A stretch of DNA of 64,000 nucleotides from Paralichthys olivaceus. Lineage: Eukaryota > Chordata > Actinopteri > Pleuronectiformes > Paralichthyidae. Position 1 is the first letter of the stretch; the number at the start of each line of letters is the position of its first letter. A program made the translations under genes and the position numbers. The stretch covers positions 12,141,501-12,205,500 of the forward strand of contig NC_091107.1 in the NCBI RefSeq assembly GCF_024713975.1. Reading direction: 5' to 3'. Positions 45,363-57,485 of the stretch are shown piece by piece. The notes under the pieces are model-generated. The model was given only the letters and a program-made list of their open reading frames with translations, made no database searches and was not told the DNA's origin.

Positions 45363-48300
45363 ACCGGCACCTTGTCAGGAACTCAAACCTCTGCTGTGAG
45401 CTCAGATGAAACGACCTGATTAAAACCCAAACCTTTCCAAGGAGGAGGTTGGAGAAATATGTTGAACCCTGGACTGTCAGGAGTTGTCTCTGCACTTGTC
45501 TGCACTGTTGTGGACGGCTCTGGAACTCGAAAAGACAATGATGCTTTTGTTTTAAAGCATTTTCTCTTTCGTCCTATATTTTGCTGTGGCATCTAATCTT
45601 TGAAAAGGGAAGATTGTTGAACCGTGTTTTAAGTTAGAGAAAGACGATTTGACTTTCTGTGGAATGAATTTATATTGCATGGATGTATTATTTACTTTAA
45701 ACAGAATGTATGGGATTATCTCTTGATGTGGCTGACAATGAATTTATCCTCCTTTGTATCATTTTGTAAAAAAAAAACAAAAAAAACCAACAAAAAATGA
45801 TTACGGTTTCCTCCTCTATCTCTTAAGTCAACTCTCTCTTTATCCTAGCTGTGTTGTGCACTCTGACAATCCCAGACCTCATCTTCTGGTTGTACCCTCT
45901 GTCCTCATGTTGTACTTTTACTGTGCTTGTATTTTGTATGATTTATGTTTTTCTTTGCAAAGAAAACAACGTTTTTATTTACTGAAGACATTTTGGAGAT
46001 TTATGACGTTGATGTTTTTATTCGTGGTATCTGTGGATTTTAGTATTCATTGACACTGGCTGTTAAATGAACTGTGAATTTTTAGCATTTGCTGTAAATA
46101 AAAGCTATCATGTGAACTTGTATCAGTGGTGTACACTTGACTGAGAACTGTAAGTCCTCTACTCTATTCTTTTTTGAAAATATAATATTAAATAATATTT
46201 TTTTCAGGGCCAGCATTAAGGGAGACATATTTTCAGCACATGTAGGACACTGTTAAAATAAATACCAGATACATTGTTTTATCAAATACTTAAAGGAAAA
46301 TGTTCGATACATAAAAATAGCAAGAGACAAAATCCTTGAAAATGTGTTTTTGGATAACTTTACGTTATTATATTAAACAATTATATTTAACAATTCCTAA
46401 AATTGTTATTATTATTACTAGGATCTTTTTGTTCTAACAAATCATCTCAGCTGTGACAATATATCTCTGTATATGAACCCAAGTCAGCTTTGACAATCTT
46501 CTTCACTCTTGCAGTCACTTGGGCAAATAATGAAATAGCTGAAGTAAGCACTTAAAACCGTTTGCTAATAACACAAGTACGGTTATTGGCACAGACCCAA
46601 TGTCATCGCCTCTGACATAATAAGCTTCCCTCTCTGCAGTGCTGCCTACTTCATCCTGGTAGATATATTCTAGCTCCCGTTCACATCAAGAACAGATCAG
46701 ATAACTATTGAACAACCTCAGGAAAAATGACACACATGGTTGATATAAAAACAATGGAGGCTGAAGTAAAAGAGACCAGTGGCCATTTTCAGTTTGATTG
46801 ATATGTCTCCTTCCCCGACTTCACACGTACAATCACTGGCCTAAACCTTCACAGCTTTAGCCAATTATTTCTGTTGAGTTCTGTCTCAACAATGACAGGA
46901 TCATGAGTCAGCTGACTGTCGTGACTGTAAAAACAATCAGAGACGACAGGCAGCTGATCTCTGTTGGAGACAAGACAAAGGAAGATTGACTCTTGGACTA
47001 ACTTTGAAGGAAATTATATGGATGTGAGAAATTACTGATGTCTCATGGTCACAACTCACAAACCATTCGTGAAGAACAAAATCCTCCTTGAATCCATTGA
47101 AGGCTGTTTATTGTTGCAGTTTATATGATCTACTTCAGGAAGCCTGTAAGACCAGAATTTTGAGAAACTGTGAATTTGATGCTCAAAAAGTGGAATTAAA
47201 GAGATTATATTTTTATTTATTATATTTCCTTAGTTTGACTATTACTTCACAAAGTGTACACGCTAATATGGGAGTTTCAGAGAACTTCAAATATAGTCAA
47301 TATTTTCAAATTAACATTGGATTACATTGTACTTGTATGTGAAAGACTCACCTAACTGTTCAGTTCCCTTAAATGTTATAGAGCTTTATGGCATATTTTA
47401 AGTTATCGTTGCCACAGTAGGAAGCTGCCTTGAGAGAAAAAGGTCTTGTGAATTTAAACTTTGTTTCATAAGGGGACAGTTGGAACTAAGCGGAGATATG
47501 CGTTCTACTGAATGATAAAGGTTCTCCATGTAGTTTCACTTGATTGTTTGTTTTTGTATGGACATGGAGGAGAGACTAAAAACGTCTCGCACTGTGGCCC
47601 CAGTCCTCATCTCTGCCAGTTGAGGAAACTGATCTCCGTCCTTTATTCATTCATTCATGACAAACCTCTCAAATTACACACTCACGGTTCCACTCGCAGT
47701 CTCTCCTCCTTCTCTTTCTCCCGTTTGAAACTTCATCTCAAACATAAATTCAGTGCTCATCTTTAAAAAAACACAGAATTAACATTCCAGAGAGGAAATT
47801 GTGTGCAGGTGCAGGATCAGCATCTCATTAACTGAACACTGCAGGTTTTTTTTACGTCTTTAAATGGTGGCCTGCAGAGGGCTGGGATCACAGCATGTTG
47901 TGAGGGAACCCAGAGCATCACTACAAGATGCCAGATTTCTAAATCTATTTTAATCCTAATCCCATCAGTAGAGTTTACTCTGCTCTCTGGTCCCCACATG
48001 ACCTTTGAAATTAAAATCTGGAGCTTGTAATTTCACAACTCGCCCAAGATGACTGGAAGCAGAGGGAAATATCTTCTTATCTCGCCGTAGCTACATGATA
48101 GAATGTCTTTGCTGTCTCTCAGCGCCAAAATGAGTTTGAAATGGTTTGTGGCATACACAGTTTTTTTTGCCCTTAAGCTCGTAGTAAAACAACCAAAGGG
48201 CAAAGAAAATAAGAAGATATAAATCCTTTTTAATCCCTCTTTTATTGTGTGCTTCTACTGTATGATGTAGGAAAGGGATGAGATTTATATCTCCAAGAGG

Positions 48301-48855
48301 GTTCATCAGTGTTTCTGAATCAACAAGGTGAGAACAATGAAAATTTAGATTCCACAACCTAAAAAGCTTGATCACAGCAAAACCTTGGTGAGACTCTCAA
48401 TGATGTGTTTTTCATCGTTGACAGCACAAATTGAAGTCTTGTGTGGAGGAATGTTCATGTTGAGACACTGGATATCACCAGTGTTTGCGTGTGTGTGAGC
48501 GAAAGGCTAACCTGGCCACTCATGAGTCTCTCTTGTAAAATAGATGAGCTCAGTACGACCGTGTTATTCTAGCCATGCAGGAGAAGAAAGAGGGATGGAG
48601 GGATGGAGAGAAAGGAACAACACATGAATAATTGAGCCCAAATCAGTTTAGTGACCGTCCGTCCCTTCCTACTCTCAGTCTAATGAAGTCAGTGCCGGCA
48701 ACTGGATTCTCTAACAAACGTCTGCAGTGCTGAAAAACAAATACGTGACCTCGGCCATCTAAGGGGAAAAATTTTTTGTGGCGAAAAACTCTGGATCATC
48801 TCTTCCACATTTTTGGGATTGAAGAGGTTGTTAGACTCAGGATCATCATGATACC
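45363..48855. other. NECTIN1 3' UTR and intergenic gap
   Basis: The 3' UTR probably extends to AATAAA at 46097-46102. From 46.2 to 48.7 kb I see AT-rich single-copy-looking DNA with no coding exons. Upstream of 48856 is the 5' UTR of the VSIG10L2-like gene. Confidence 0.5.
46097..46102 (+). terminator. NECTIN1: Candidate NECTIN1 polyadenylation signal AATAAA
   Basis: GTAAATAAAAGC about 735 nt after the stop codon. Confidence 0.6.
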
Positions 48856-51800
48856 ATGGTGGCCCAACTGCTAGGGCTGGCCTTTCTGTTTCTACCTGTC
48901 AGCTTAGTCACCTGTGCAACTAATGGTAAGGGTTTCACAGTGTCTTTGGATTCATTTGAACTTTTGGATTCATTTCATCCAGTAAATAACTGGTTCTATA
49001 ACATGATTTGATTGGCTTCAGTAGAATATGTTGTAGTTCTGTTGTACGTATTAAAGATTTGAAGTAGCTGACAGTATTGCACTTGATAGGCTTGGAGGCT
49101 GGTCTTGATATTTGAAACTGTAGTTTTGGAACAATTTATCCTCCAATATTTTTTTTGTATATGATACTGATACCTACATATTGGACTAAAACTGACAGCT
49201 TTTTCAGAGGTGTCCAATTCTGAGCAAATTTCAGTTAAACAGAAGAAGAAAAAAGAATTGTGGCATTTATTGTTGATGAGTTGTTTGTGATGTAATCACT
49301 AACAGTGGAACATTGCCTTCAAAGTCAATGTCATTATTTTTCGTGATTGTTTTAAGCGAACTTAAAAGCACTTTTTTCCTACTTACATCCATAAATATTG
49401 AATATTCTGACATTTCTTTTAACTATATCACCCAAACCTATTCCTGCTGACCGCTTGGTGTTATGGTAACAGAGAAAAAAAAACATCTATGAAAGCAAAA
49501 GGTGGTTTAAAGAGCGAACATGTCTGGAAAACATTATTGGACTAATCCCTTATTAAACTATTAGAGTGGGTCTGAAACTTGCAGTGTAATCAACCCTGTA
49601 ATTGAACACCGGCAGGGCACATGACACGACCATCTCCTTTTCCCTCACTCACACACACACACACACACGCATTTTTTTGCATGATCGTGTGCCTCCTCTT
49701 TCTCCTCCAGTGCAGATCAAGTCCAACTGGGAGGTGGTGTATGAGGACACCAGTGTGTATGGCGTGGTGGGAAAAGCGGTAATCCTGGAGTGTGGCACCA
49801 CCTTACCTGACATGTACATATGGAGCTTCACCAAGCCGGGCACTGAAGCTATTAAAGCTGTGGTGTACGATTTGGGCAAAGGAACCAGGATCCAGCAGCT
49901 GGCCATGACTCTCGGACAGTTGACGGTCATCTCAAACAGTGCAGCTGTGAGCATCGAGAAACTGCCAGTGGCTGCACATGGCCTGTTCACCTGCCAAGCC
50001 TTCTATGATATAGAACAGGAGCCCAAAGTAGTATATCACTATGTGCACCTCACTGTCAGAGGTAAGACTTCACTTCGTCAGACAGGAGTGTAGCTGGGAG
50101 GGAATACTCAACTCTTTAGCCCCAACATCACTAATAATTAGCTATTCCATCTTTTATCAACATCTGCATGGATCCAAATCTAAAGCTCAACCAAACCAGG
50201 TGGACAAAACCAACATATCTTAGATTTTACTGAGCTGCAATATATATATAAAAGACACAAAGATTAAAATCAGTAGCCAATCGTTACCTGGCCTTCTATA
50301 CCCAATACTACATAATATCATACATATATATAAATGTCCAAACTAAATTGCAATTGTCTAAACACAAGTTTAACTGACTATTTCTTACGTCTGCCATTTG
50401 TCGGCCATTTTGGATTTTTACAAACAACTACATCCTTGTGTAACAAAACCAAAACAACCTTGAATCAAAAGTGTAAAGATTCAGGACAGATAAAAAAAAA
50501 AAAAACTTTGTTCCTCTGTCAGCTTGTGGTCCAACAGGCTACAGGTGTAAAGGTAACATTTAACATGACATGTCTGGATTCACAGCTACATCCATACACA
50601 ATACAAATACATTTCCTGGAATATATAAATCTAATCACACCTCCATCTTTTGTGTCTTTGTCGTGAATTCAGTTCCGGTCAGTAAGCCTTCCCTCCTGAT
50701 AAGTGATTTGTCTCCAGTGGAAGGATCGACCATTTGGATTCGCTGCAATCTGGAAAACGGGACTGGACCAATACAGTATGTGTGGCAACATGAAACCCGC
50801 ACCGGCAACATATCCACCTTTGCAGAAGGAAACACCAGCGTGATCAACATGACCGATGTCAACCGAAACCACACCGGCTGGTTCCAATGTGTGGCCAGCA
50901 ACGCCGTCAACAGCGAGAGGTCTAACAAGCTATGGCTAGAGACCATTTGTGAGTATTCTGTGGATGGTTTGGGGTTTGCTTGCTCCACAAAATACCTGTA
51001 GTCTAAGCTTTTAAAGACACTGCACGTGCTCATTAGTAATATTAATAGACCACCAAGCAAGATTTTTTGTCTAATGTAAGAGGCAGATATTTTTCTAGGA
51101 GTAGGTGAAGACCAAAAACAAAGCTAAAAGAAAGTGAATTGTCTAATTGCTGCTGTGTATAAAAGACTAGGTTGAAGTTGCTCACCTGCATCTTACATGT
51201 CTGTGTCCATCATAACTTTGTCGTGCTCATATCCTTTCTCCTCAGTTGGCCCAGACATTCCTCAGATAGACGTGACTCCATACAGTATGACAGGGCGGGG
51301 ATACTCAGCCCTGGAGAGAGAGACTGTTTCTTTATTCTGTCATGCCCAGTCCAACCCGGTCAGTCAGTACGTCTGGTTCTACAACAACTCCCAGGTCTAC
51401 ACCGGGTCACAGTTTACCATCACCAAGATCCTCCGCATGCACACTGGCGACTACGCCTGCTTGGCACAGAACACGTACCTTAACACCCGCTCCAAAAAAA
51501 CCATCAGCCTGACTGTCTACTGTGAGTCTGATATCTGACCTTGGACCGTGCTGTCAACTCTTGTCAACTCTCGACTCCGCTGCTGATCTCTCCTCTCAGA
51601 CTTAACCTGTGTCCTTCTGTCTTGGTACTGCAAATGGCAAGGAGTGTAAAACAGTATTGACACCTATCCTGTTAACCAGAAACCTCCTTCGCCCCCTTTG
51701 TTTTTCTGTTTTGAACATTCACCCTTCATTCACTACATCAATTCTCTAATTTCAAGCTCTGTTCTCATTACTTTTTCTAAACACTCCCAAATAGCTTGCA

Positions 51801-54800
51801 AATGCACACACACTCATACACCTACACACCAACACACAGCAGAGTGTGGAAGTACTGCAGACCTATTCTCCTGTTTGGGCCGTCTAGGAAGTTGATGGGA
51901 CTCTCTGTCAGGTACCTCGCTGTGATGTCACAGCCATGGCAAACATTGGTTGGCTAGAAAGCCGGTGCTTGCCATTTTTCTCTAATGTTTGGTTTTGCTG
52001 AGTTTCTGCTGTTCTGTCAGTTACTCAGATGATGTATCTGATCTTATACATCACTCAAGAGAGACAGAGTACATTGCCTATTCATATGCATCTTTTACAA
52101 TAGAAAAGACATGCTCTGGAATGAAAAGCCCAATGTAATGAAAAGCCCATTACTCTTCTATAATTGTGGTCCATACCAAATATCCTAACTACTTGAGCCC
52201 CACATGCCCTTCCTTTGGCCCAGATGACCTCATGCAACCCCCACTTTGCACATCACTACCTTGTCACGCTGCACTTTATCTCCACAGACCCGCCCGATGG
52301 CTCCCCCTCCTGTTCTGTGCAGCCAGCTCTGAATCACACCTCTCTGAGACTGCTCTGCTCCTGGCCTGGTGGTTTCCCCTCCGCCTCCCTCCACTGGAGC
52401 GAAGACCTGAAACGACTGGGACAGGAGGAGGCCGACACAAGCCACCAACCAAATCCACTGACCAACACTGCCATCTTGCTGCCATCTGAAGGCCTGACTT
52501 CCAACAACAGCTTGTTTTCATGCATGGGTTCTCACCCAGCTCTCAAGCAGTCGATAGCATGCAGCACGCGCACATGTAAGAAACACAGAGGAAAAGTGAA
52601 GTTTGTTTTTTTAAGCTCCCTGATCACCAAACCTGTGACAACTCTCCACTCTTTTCCTCTATTAGATGTACCCCCTGCAGAGCCAGTGTGTTTTGCCTAT
52701 GTGACCAACAACAAGCAGTATCTGATGCTGTCCTGCTCCTGGGATGGAGGGGCCCCAAAGGCCTTGGTGTGGTGGGAGGGCCCGGGTGGTCAAGGCAAAG
52801 GCGGAGAAGAAAACTCCAACCTCCTGATCCTTCGCTATGGCACCGCTCGCAGCGAGAAGCCCTACACCTGCCATGCTAAACATCCTCTCCTGGTCCAAAT
52901 CAAGACCTGCAGGCTCTCACTGGGTCAGTAAGGATTGTTAATATCACCTTACAACAAATCGCAGACATGGCTTGATGATTAATTAATTTAATGTTCACTT
53001 GTCATGTAGAGGCTCCTGTGTTACTGACACAGCGCAGAGTTGTGTCTGTGTATGAGGGGAGTGATGTGCAGCTCACCTGCAACCTGAGAGCCAACTATCT
53101 CCCGGTCAGTGAAATCATCTGGTTCAACAATCAGGGTGCGGACGTCCACGACACCTCCAAGTACAAACTCCTGCGAACATCTGCATGGGCCAATCTGACT
53201 GTGAGAGACACGGATGAGACTCGAGACAGTGGCGAGTACAGATGCACCACCTCCAATGCAGTGGGAGGAACTGAAATCAATGTCACCTTAGTGGTCAAGA
53301 GTAAGAAATCATTTTATTTGTCAAGTAATAACTTAACCACACAGTCTGACATCCTGGGAAATGCACTATTATCTGCTGTCTTGTGGGACGTTAGATAAGA
53401 GGATTGACACTATAAAGCCATTAACTTAGTTTAGAATTAAGGCTAGTATTAGACAGCAGGAAGACTAGCATACAAACCTTAATTGTACAAATGGCAAGTT
53501 GTGGTATGAAACTAATGATTGGCTGGGAGGAGTAACTGCAACCAACCAAGGAAATACACTGATCACACTATTACCACCCATAAAAACACAATTTGCCATT
53601 TCAGACTTTGTTTTTTTATTGGATTATACAAATAAAATATAATATGCTAATGATTGGGCTTTAAAGGTGTTGGTAGGTCGATTTTGTTTGGAAGGAGCTT
53701 GGCGAGCTGCTCAGTCTTTATGGTAAACTAAGCTCACCTGCTACTATCAGCTTCATATCTACTGCACGGACATTATCAATCACTCTGCTCATCTAAATCT
53801 AGCATAAATGTCAAAAAGCATATTTCTCTAAAATATTAAGATCCTCCAACTATGCTAGCAGTGGGTGTGCATTCACCTGTGCATTAAGCTAAATCTTAAC
53901 ATTACCATGTCAGCATTGTGATGTTAGCATGTAAGCCCACCAGCTTTGAGTTAAATACCAACAACTGTATGCTAACATGCAAATACCAAAAAAGGTAAAA
54001 TTCATACACTGCATGTTCAAAAGCAAATTAACTAAATAAACTAATAAAAATGAGGATGCCAAAATCCATCCAAATGATGTAGGCTGCCATCTGTCTAATG
54101 TCTATTGTGATAGACCATATCAACACAAACTGTAAGGTCAGAAAGAAGTGTGTATTTCTGTTAGGTTGTACTTTTTGTTCTTCATCAGGGCACCCCATGC
54201 CACCCAATGCGACCCTTATCAAAGTGATGTACAACAGCCGCCAGCGTATCGAGGTGGAGCTGGAGTGGCAGGTGCAGAACGAGGAACATGGAGGGTGGAC
54301 GGGTTTCCTCTTGGAGCACAGATGGGTGTCAGAGCGACCCGGGAGGAGAGGCAGCAGCAACGACACAGAAGAGGAAGCAGAGGACAGGATTGGTCCACCA
54401 GCCTGGTACCGTAACTTCATCCAGGACCCCGATGTCAGAAGTCAGACAGTATTGAGACTAACTCCCACCACTACCTACCAGTTCCGTGTCACACCTGTCA
54501 ACCACCGCACCATTGGACACCCTTCGGAAGCGAAGACTCCAGGTATAGAACGTAAACATAGTGAGGAAAACATAGTGAACTGAGCAAAGACAGGGGCCGG
54601 AGTTAGGGATTTCTTTACAAATCAATGATAATAAAAAAAAATAATTATGCACCGATTGCTGTTACTGTGACTTTGATGACAGTCTAACCCTTTTTGTTTT
54701 TCTTCTTTGTGTTATCCACTTAGGTGAAAGACTCATACACAAACAAAAAAAGCACACTAACACAATCACACTTGACTGCTTCACTCCTCACTTCCTCTTT

Positions 54801-56811
54801 ACCTACTTCCTTATCTTTCTTCAACCTGGCCCTGTGTGCCTCTTCTTGCAATTGCTTTGTGGAAATTGTACCATGTTTAGAAGGATGTGATTAATCCAAG
54901 ACAAACGATTATTGAGGATGTAGAAAGGCTTGCCAGTGAGGTTGGTCAGTGGTTTTCAACCCTGCATGGTCAGAGTCAGTAATCAGAAAAGACAATTATG
55001 GGATAATATACAAGACCAGACTGTATATAAATATGAATGACGCCTCTCCACTTTCTCCAACTATCCAGACATTAAAGGTTCCGTGTGTAAGATTTAGGTG
55101 AAAGGGATCAATTGGCAGAAATTTAATATAAAATAGTCCAAGTCATGTTTTTACTGGTGGAAAATCATCTACATTTTAGAATTGTTGTTTTACCCTAGAA
55201 TGGGCCCTTTAAATTTAAATACTTTATATTGGGAGCAGGTCCTCTTTACAAAGGCCAGACTGGAGCCAGTGTATTCAGTAGCAATTGGGCGATGGAGCTG
55301 CAGTAACAAAATCCCACTAATACACAATCACTAGTCAATCTCAACTGTTTATCACGACTTCTGACCCTGTTTTTATAGCATCAAGCACTTAATTAAAACA
55401 AAACTTGCCAGAAAAATGAGCACTTGAATGTACATCAGTGTGTGACAAATGAATTTGATCGTTTCTTTTGGCTCATGTCCCATCCACAAACACGGAGGAC
55501 ACCAGAATTATGCCCTACAGTGCAGCCAGCCACCAGATGGCTATCTTGTCTTCATCTTTATATGCAGTCCATTAACCAGGCCAAGTAAGGCTGCATCAAA
55601 TCCATAGTGAATCAAACTGACCATGGGTCACTCAAAACTGGAGTGGATGTAAAATTTACAAACAATTATGAATTAAGTGCATTTTGTGCCACAAGACAAA
55701 CAGACATGGGTTGAGAACCACTTGAAACGTGATGTTAAAAACCAAACACACTGTGCGTTATGTCAGAGGTGTACTGTTTTGCAAAGTGTAACTGTGATGT
55801 GTTGCAGCGGAGCCGAGCAACAACATGTACCCTGCTGTGATTGGAGCAGCCATCGGCGGAATGCTCTTTGCAGCCCTCCTCACAGCTCTGCTGCTCGTCT
55901 ACATAATCCGCAACCGCAACAACAATCCTCGTGAGTCCTGCACACAAACACCAGTATCCTAATGGCTTCTAATGAAGCATTTATCCCCTAATGTGGCATT
56001 CATCTTCTGTTTTTCTTCTCCAACAGGACTACATGATATGCTGTTTGGCTTGTGAGTAGCTGTCTTTACTGTACTGTTTGGATATTAAGCATATTGTACT
56101 GATGCTGACTGTGTATATAGACATGCTGTTATAAGTGTTTCTTGTTTCGGTGTGTCCAGGCAGCACAGCCAGTCGAGGGAAAACATCAACTTCCCAGAAG
56201 ATGAAGTTGTAGGCGCGTCAGAGGGAGGAATAGAGGAGATTGGTGGTTTATCAAGTCCAGGCAAGACGAACCCCCATCAAACACACATTCATATAAATGC
56301 CAAGCCCCCCCCCCACACTCATTTAGACATAGACATTTCAAGAATTATTGTGGGCTTTGAATTACCCTCTCCTTCTCCCCTTACAGCTCAGTCTGCAAAT
56401 ATACACAAGAACATGGGCCTGCAACTGAGACAAAAAGGCCCACTCTGTTATTTCCATCTTTGTAATCATTTAAAGACTTTTGATCAAACTGGTATTTATG
56501 GGTAAAATCCCATGGTAGCTAACAAGGTGATGTGGCCATGGCTTAAAAGGAGAGATGTGCAAGATTCGCAATTAACACCCACAGAGTAGCTTCAATCAGC
56601 CGAACAATAGATGGAGTCTTTGCTTGTCTACCTGATGCTAAACCCTTGCTGCTGCTCTCTTCCAGGTCCAACCGTGGCTTTACCCCGAGCGGCTTCACCC
56701 CTCACCACCTCACCCATGAGTGCCACCCAATCTGTCAGCCAAGGCCCTCCCCCCGGAGACGATAACGAGCCTGTCAGCGTCACCATCACCGTCAAGGCCA
56801 CAGGCTCATAG
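48856..56811 (+). CDS. VSIG10L2: VSIG10L2-like: six Ig domains, FN3, TM, short tail (852 aa)
   Basis: Predicted type I membrane adhesion-type protein. Exons: 48856-48925, 49711-50061, 50673-50948, 51246-51521, 52288-52575, 52666-52923, 53010-53300, 54189-54542, 55808-55930, 56027-56051, 56160-56260, 56666-56811; 2559 nt. The signal peptide is MVAQLLGLAFLFLP... (exon 1). Exons 2-7 each encode one Ig domain, all joined in phase 1, each with a cysteine pair: LECGTT/FTCQAF, IRCNLE/FQCVAS, LFCHAQ/YACLAQ, LLCSWP/FSCMGS, LSCSWD/YTCHAK and LTCNLR/YRCTTS. Exon 8 is a fibronectin III domain (TTTYQFRVTPVN). TM is about residues 730-752 (exon 9), then RNRNNN. Exon 10 is a 25-nt microexon and the intron after exon 11 is GC-AG. 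The six-Ig plus FN3 plan and proximity to CHEK1 favour VSIG10L2 (human 11q24.2; function poorly known). VSIG10 or VSIG10L are alternatives. Confidence 0.8.
49650..49668. repeat. Short (AC)n microsatellite
   Basis: CACACA run about 40 nt upstream of the exon 2 acceptor of the VSIG10L2-like gene. Confidence 0.9.
53700..53990. repeat. Degenerate dispersed repeat in VSIG10L2-like intron 7
   Basis: Contains TACCATGTCAGCATTGTGATGTTAGCATG and CAACTGTATGCTAACATGC, a word pattern typical of teleost repeats related to the family D fragment at 34420-34630. Confidence 0.4.
55072..55263 (-). mobile_element. MITE-like family A, copy 3 (inverted, truncated)
   Basis: Begins TTAAAGGTTCCGTGTGTAAG, the reverse complement of the family's right end, and continues to ATACTTTATATT and GGGAGCAGGTCCTCT. 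It is inserted in intron 8 of the VSIG10L2-like gene and abuts a family B copy. Confidence 0.8.
55264..55572. repeat. Dispersed repeat family B, copy 4
   Basis: Contains CAATCTCAACTGTTTATCACGACTTC, TTTTTATAGCATCAAGCACTTAA, GGCTCATGTCCCATCCACAA and CAGCCAGCCACCAGATGGC, collinear with 12300-12560. It lies directly next to MITE copy 3. Confidence 0.6.
56261..56665 (+). other. VSIG10L2: GC-AG intron of the VSIG10L2-like gene
   Basis: Exon 11 ends AAGTCCAG at 56260 and is followed by GCAAGA rather than GT. The acceptor is TCTTCCAG before 56666. Only this pairing joins GGT in frame. Confidence 0.75.
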
Positions 56812-57485
56812 TTATTATCAGTCTCCCTCAGTTGAGAAATTATTTTTTGTAGATTTGTAGGTTAGTTAGAGACTTATCTGATGTCCACTAGAATAACAGT
56901 CACATTACTTCATATATCTGTCACTACAAAGATTGGTGAATCGTTTGAAGCATTGTTTAATTTGTGCATTAAATATTATATATACTGCTTAGCCCACAGA
57001 AGGGCTTAAAAACATTTTAAGCTTCCTGCAGGAGGAGAACAACTTCTGTTGTTTCCTTATTTAACAATTTCACACTGAGGCTTTTGTATTCATATGGATA
57101 CTGGCAATATTTGAGTTCATCACTATCCCGAAAATTATTAACTTTGTCACTGGTCATCTTCAATGTGCACATTTATCACAGAACCTTTAGTGTATAATGG
57201 CTTGTTGTTTAATAATTTATTCAAGACTTTGGACTGTATCGTGTCAAACAACTTCGTCTTCTCAACGGCAGATGGAAAGACAGACAGGCACTCACTACTG
57301 TGCATCCACCCACAGCGTCTGTCCTTTGACAACTGGCTGATGACCCACTACTTCTCTCACATTATACAAGAAAACAACAATGACATAAAGACACCTTTAA
57401 AATATCGACACCACGGCTAAGTATGTACAGGTTCTCTGTAACTTCCATGGCAGTTTGTTTGTAGTCACTGTGAGGCCCACGCCGC
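56812..57485. other. Convergent 3' UTRs of VSIG10L2-like gene and CHEK1
   Basis: Tail-to-tail gap of 674 bp. Plus-strand ATTAAA is at 56968-56973, and minus-strand AATAAA (TTTATT 57216-57221) lies about 265 nt after the CHEK1 stop. No other gene is seen. Confidence 0.55.
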
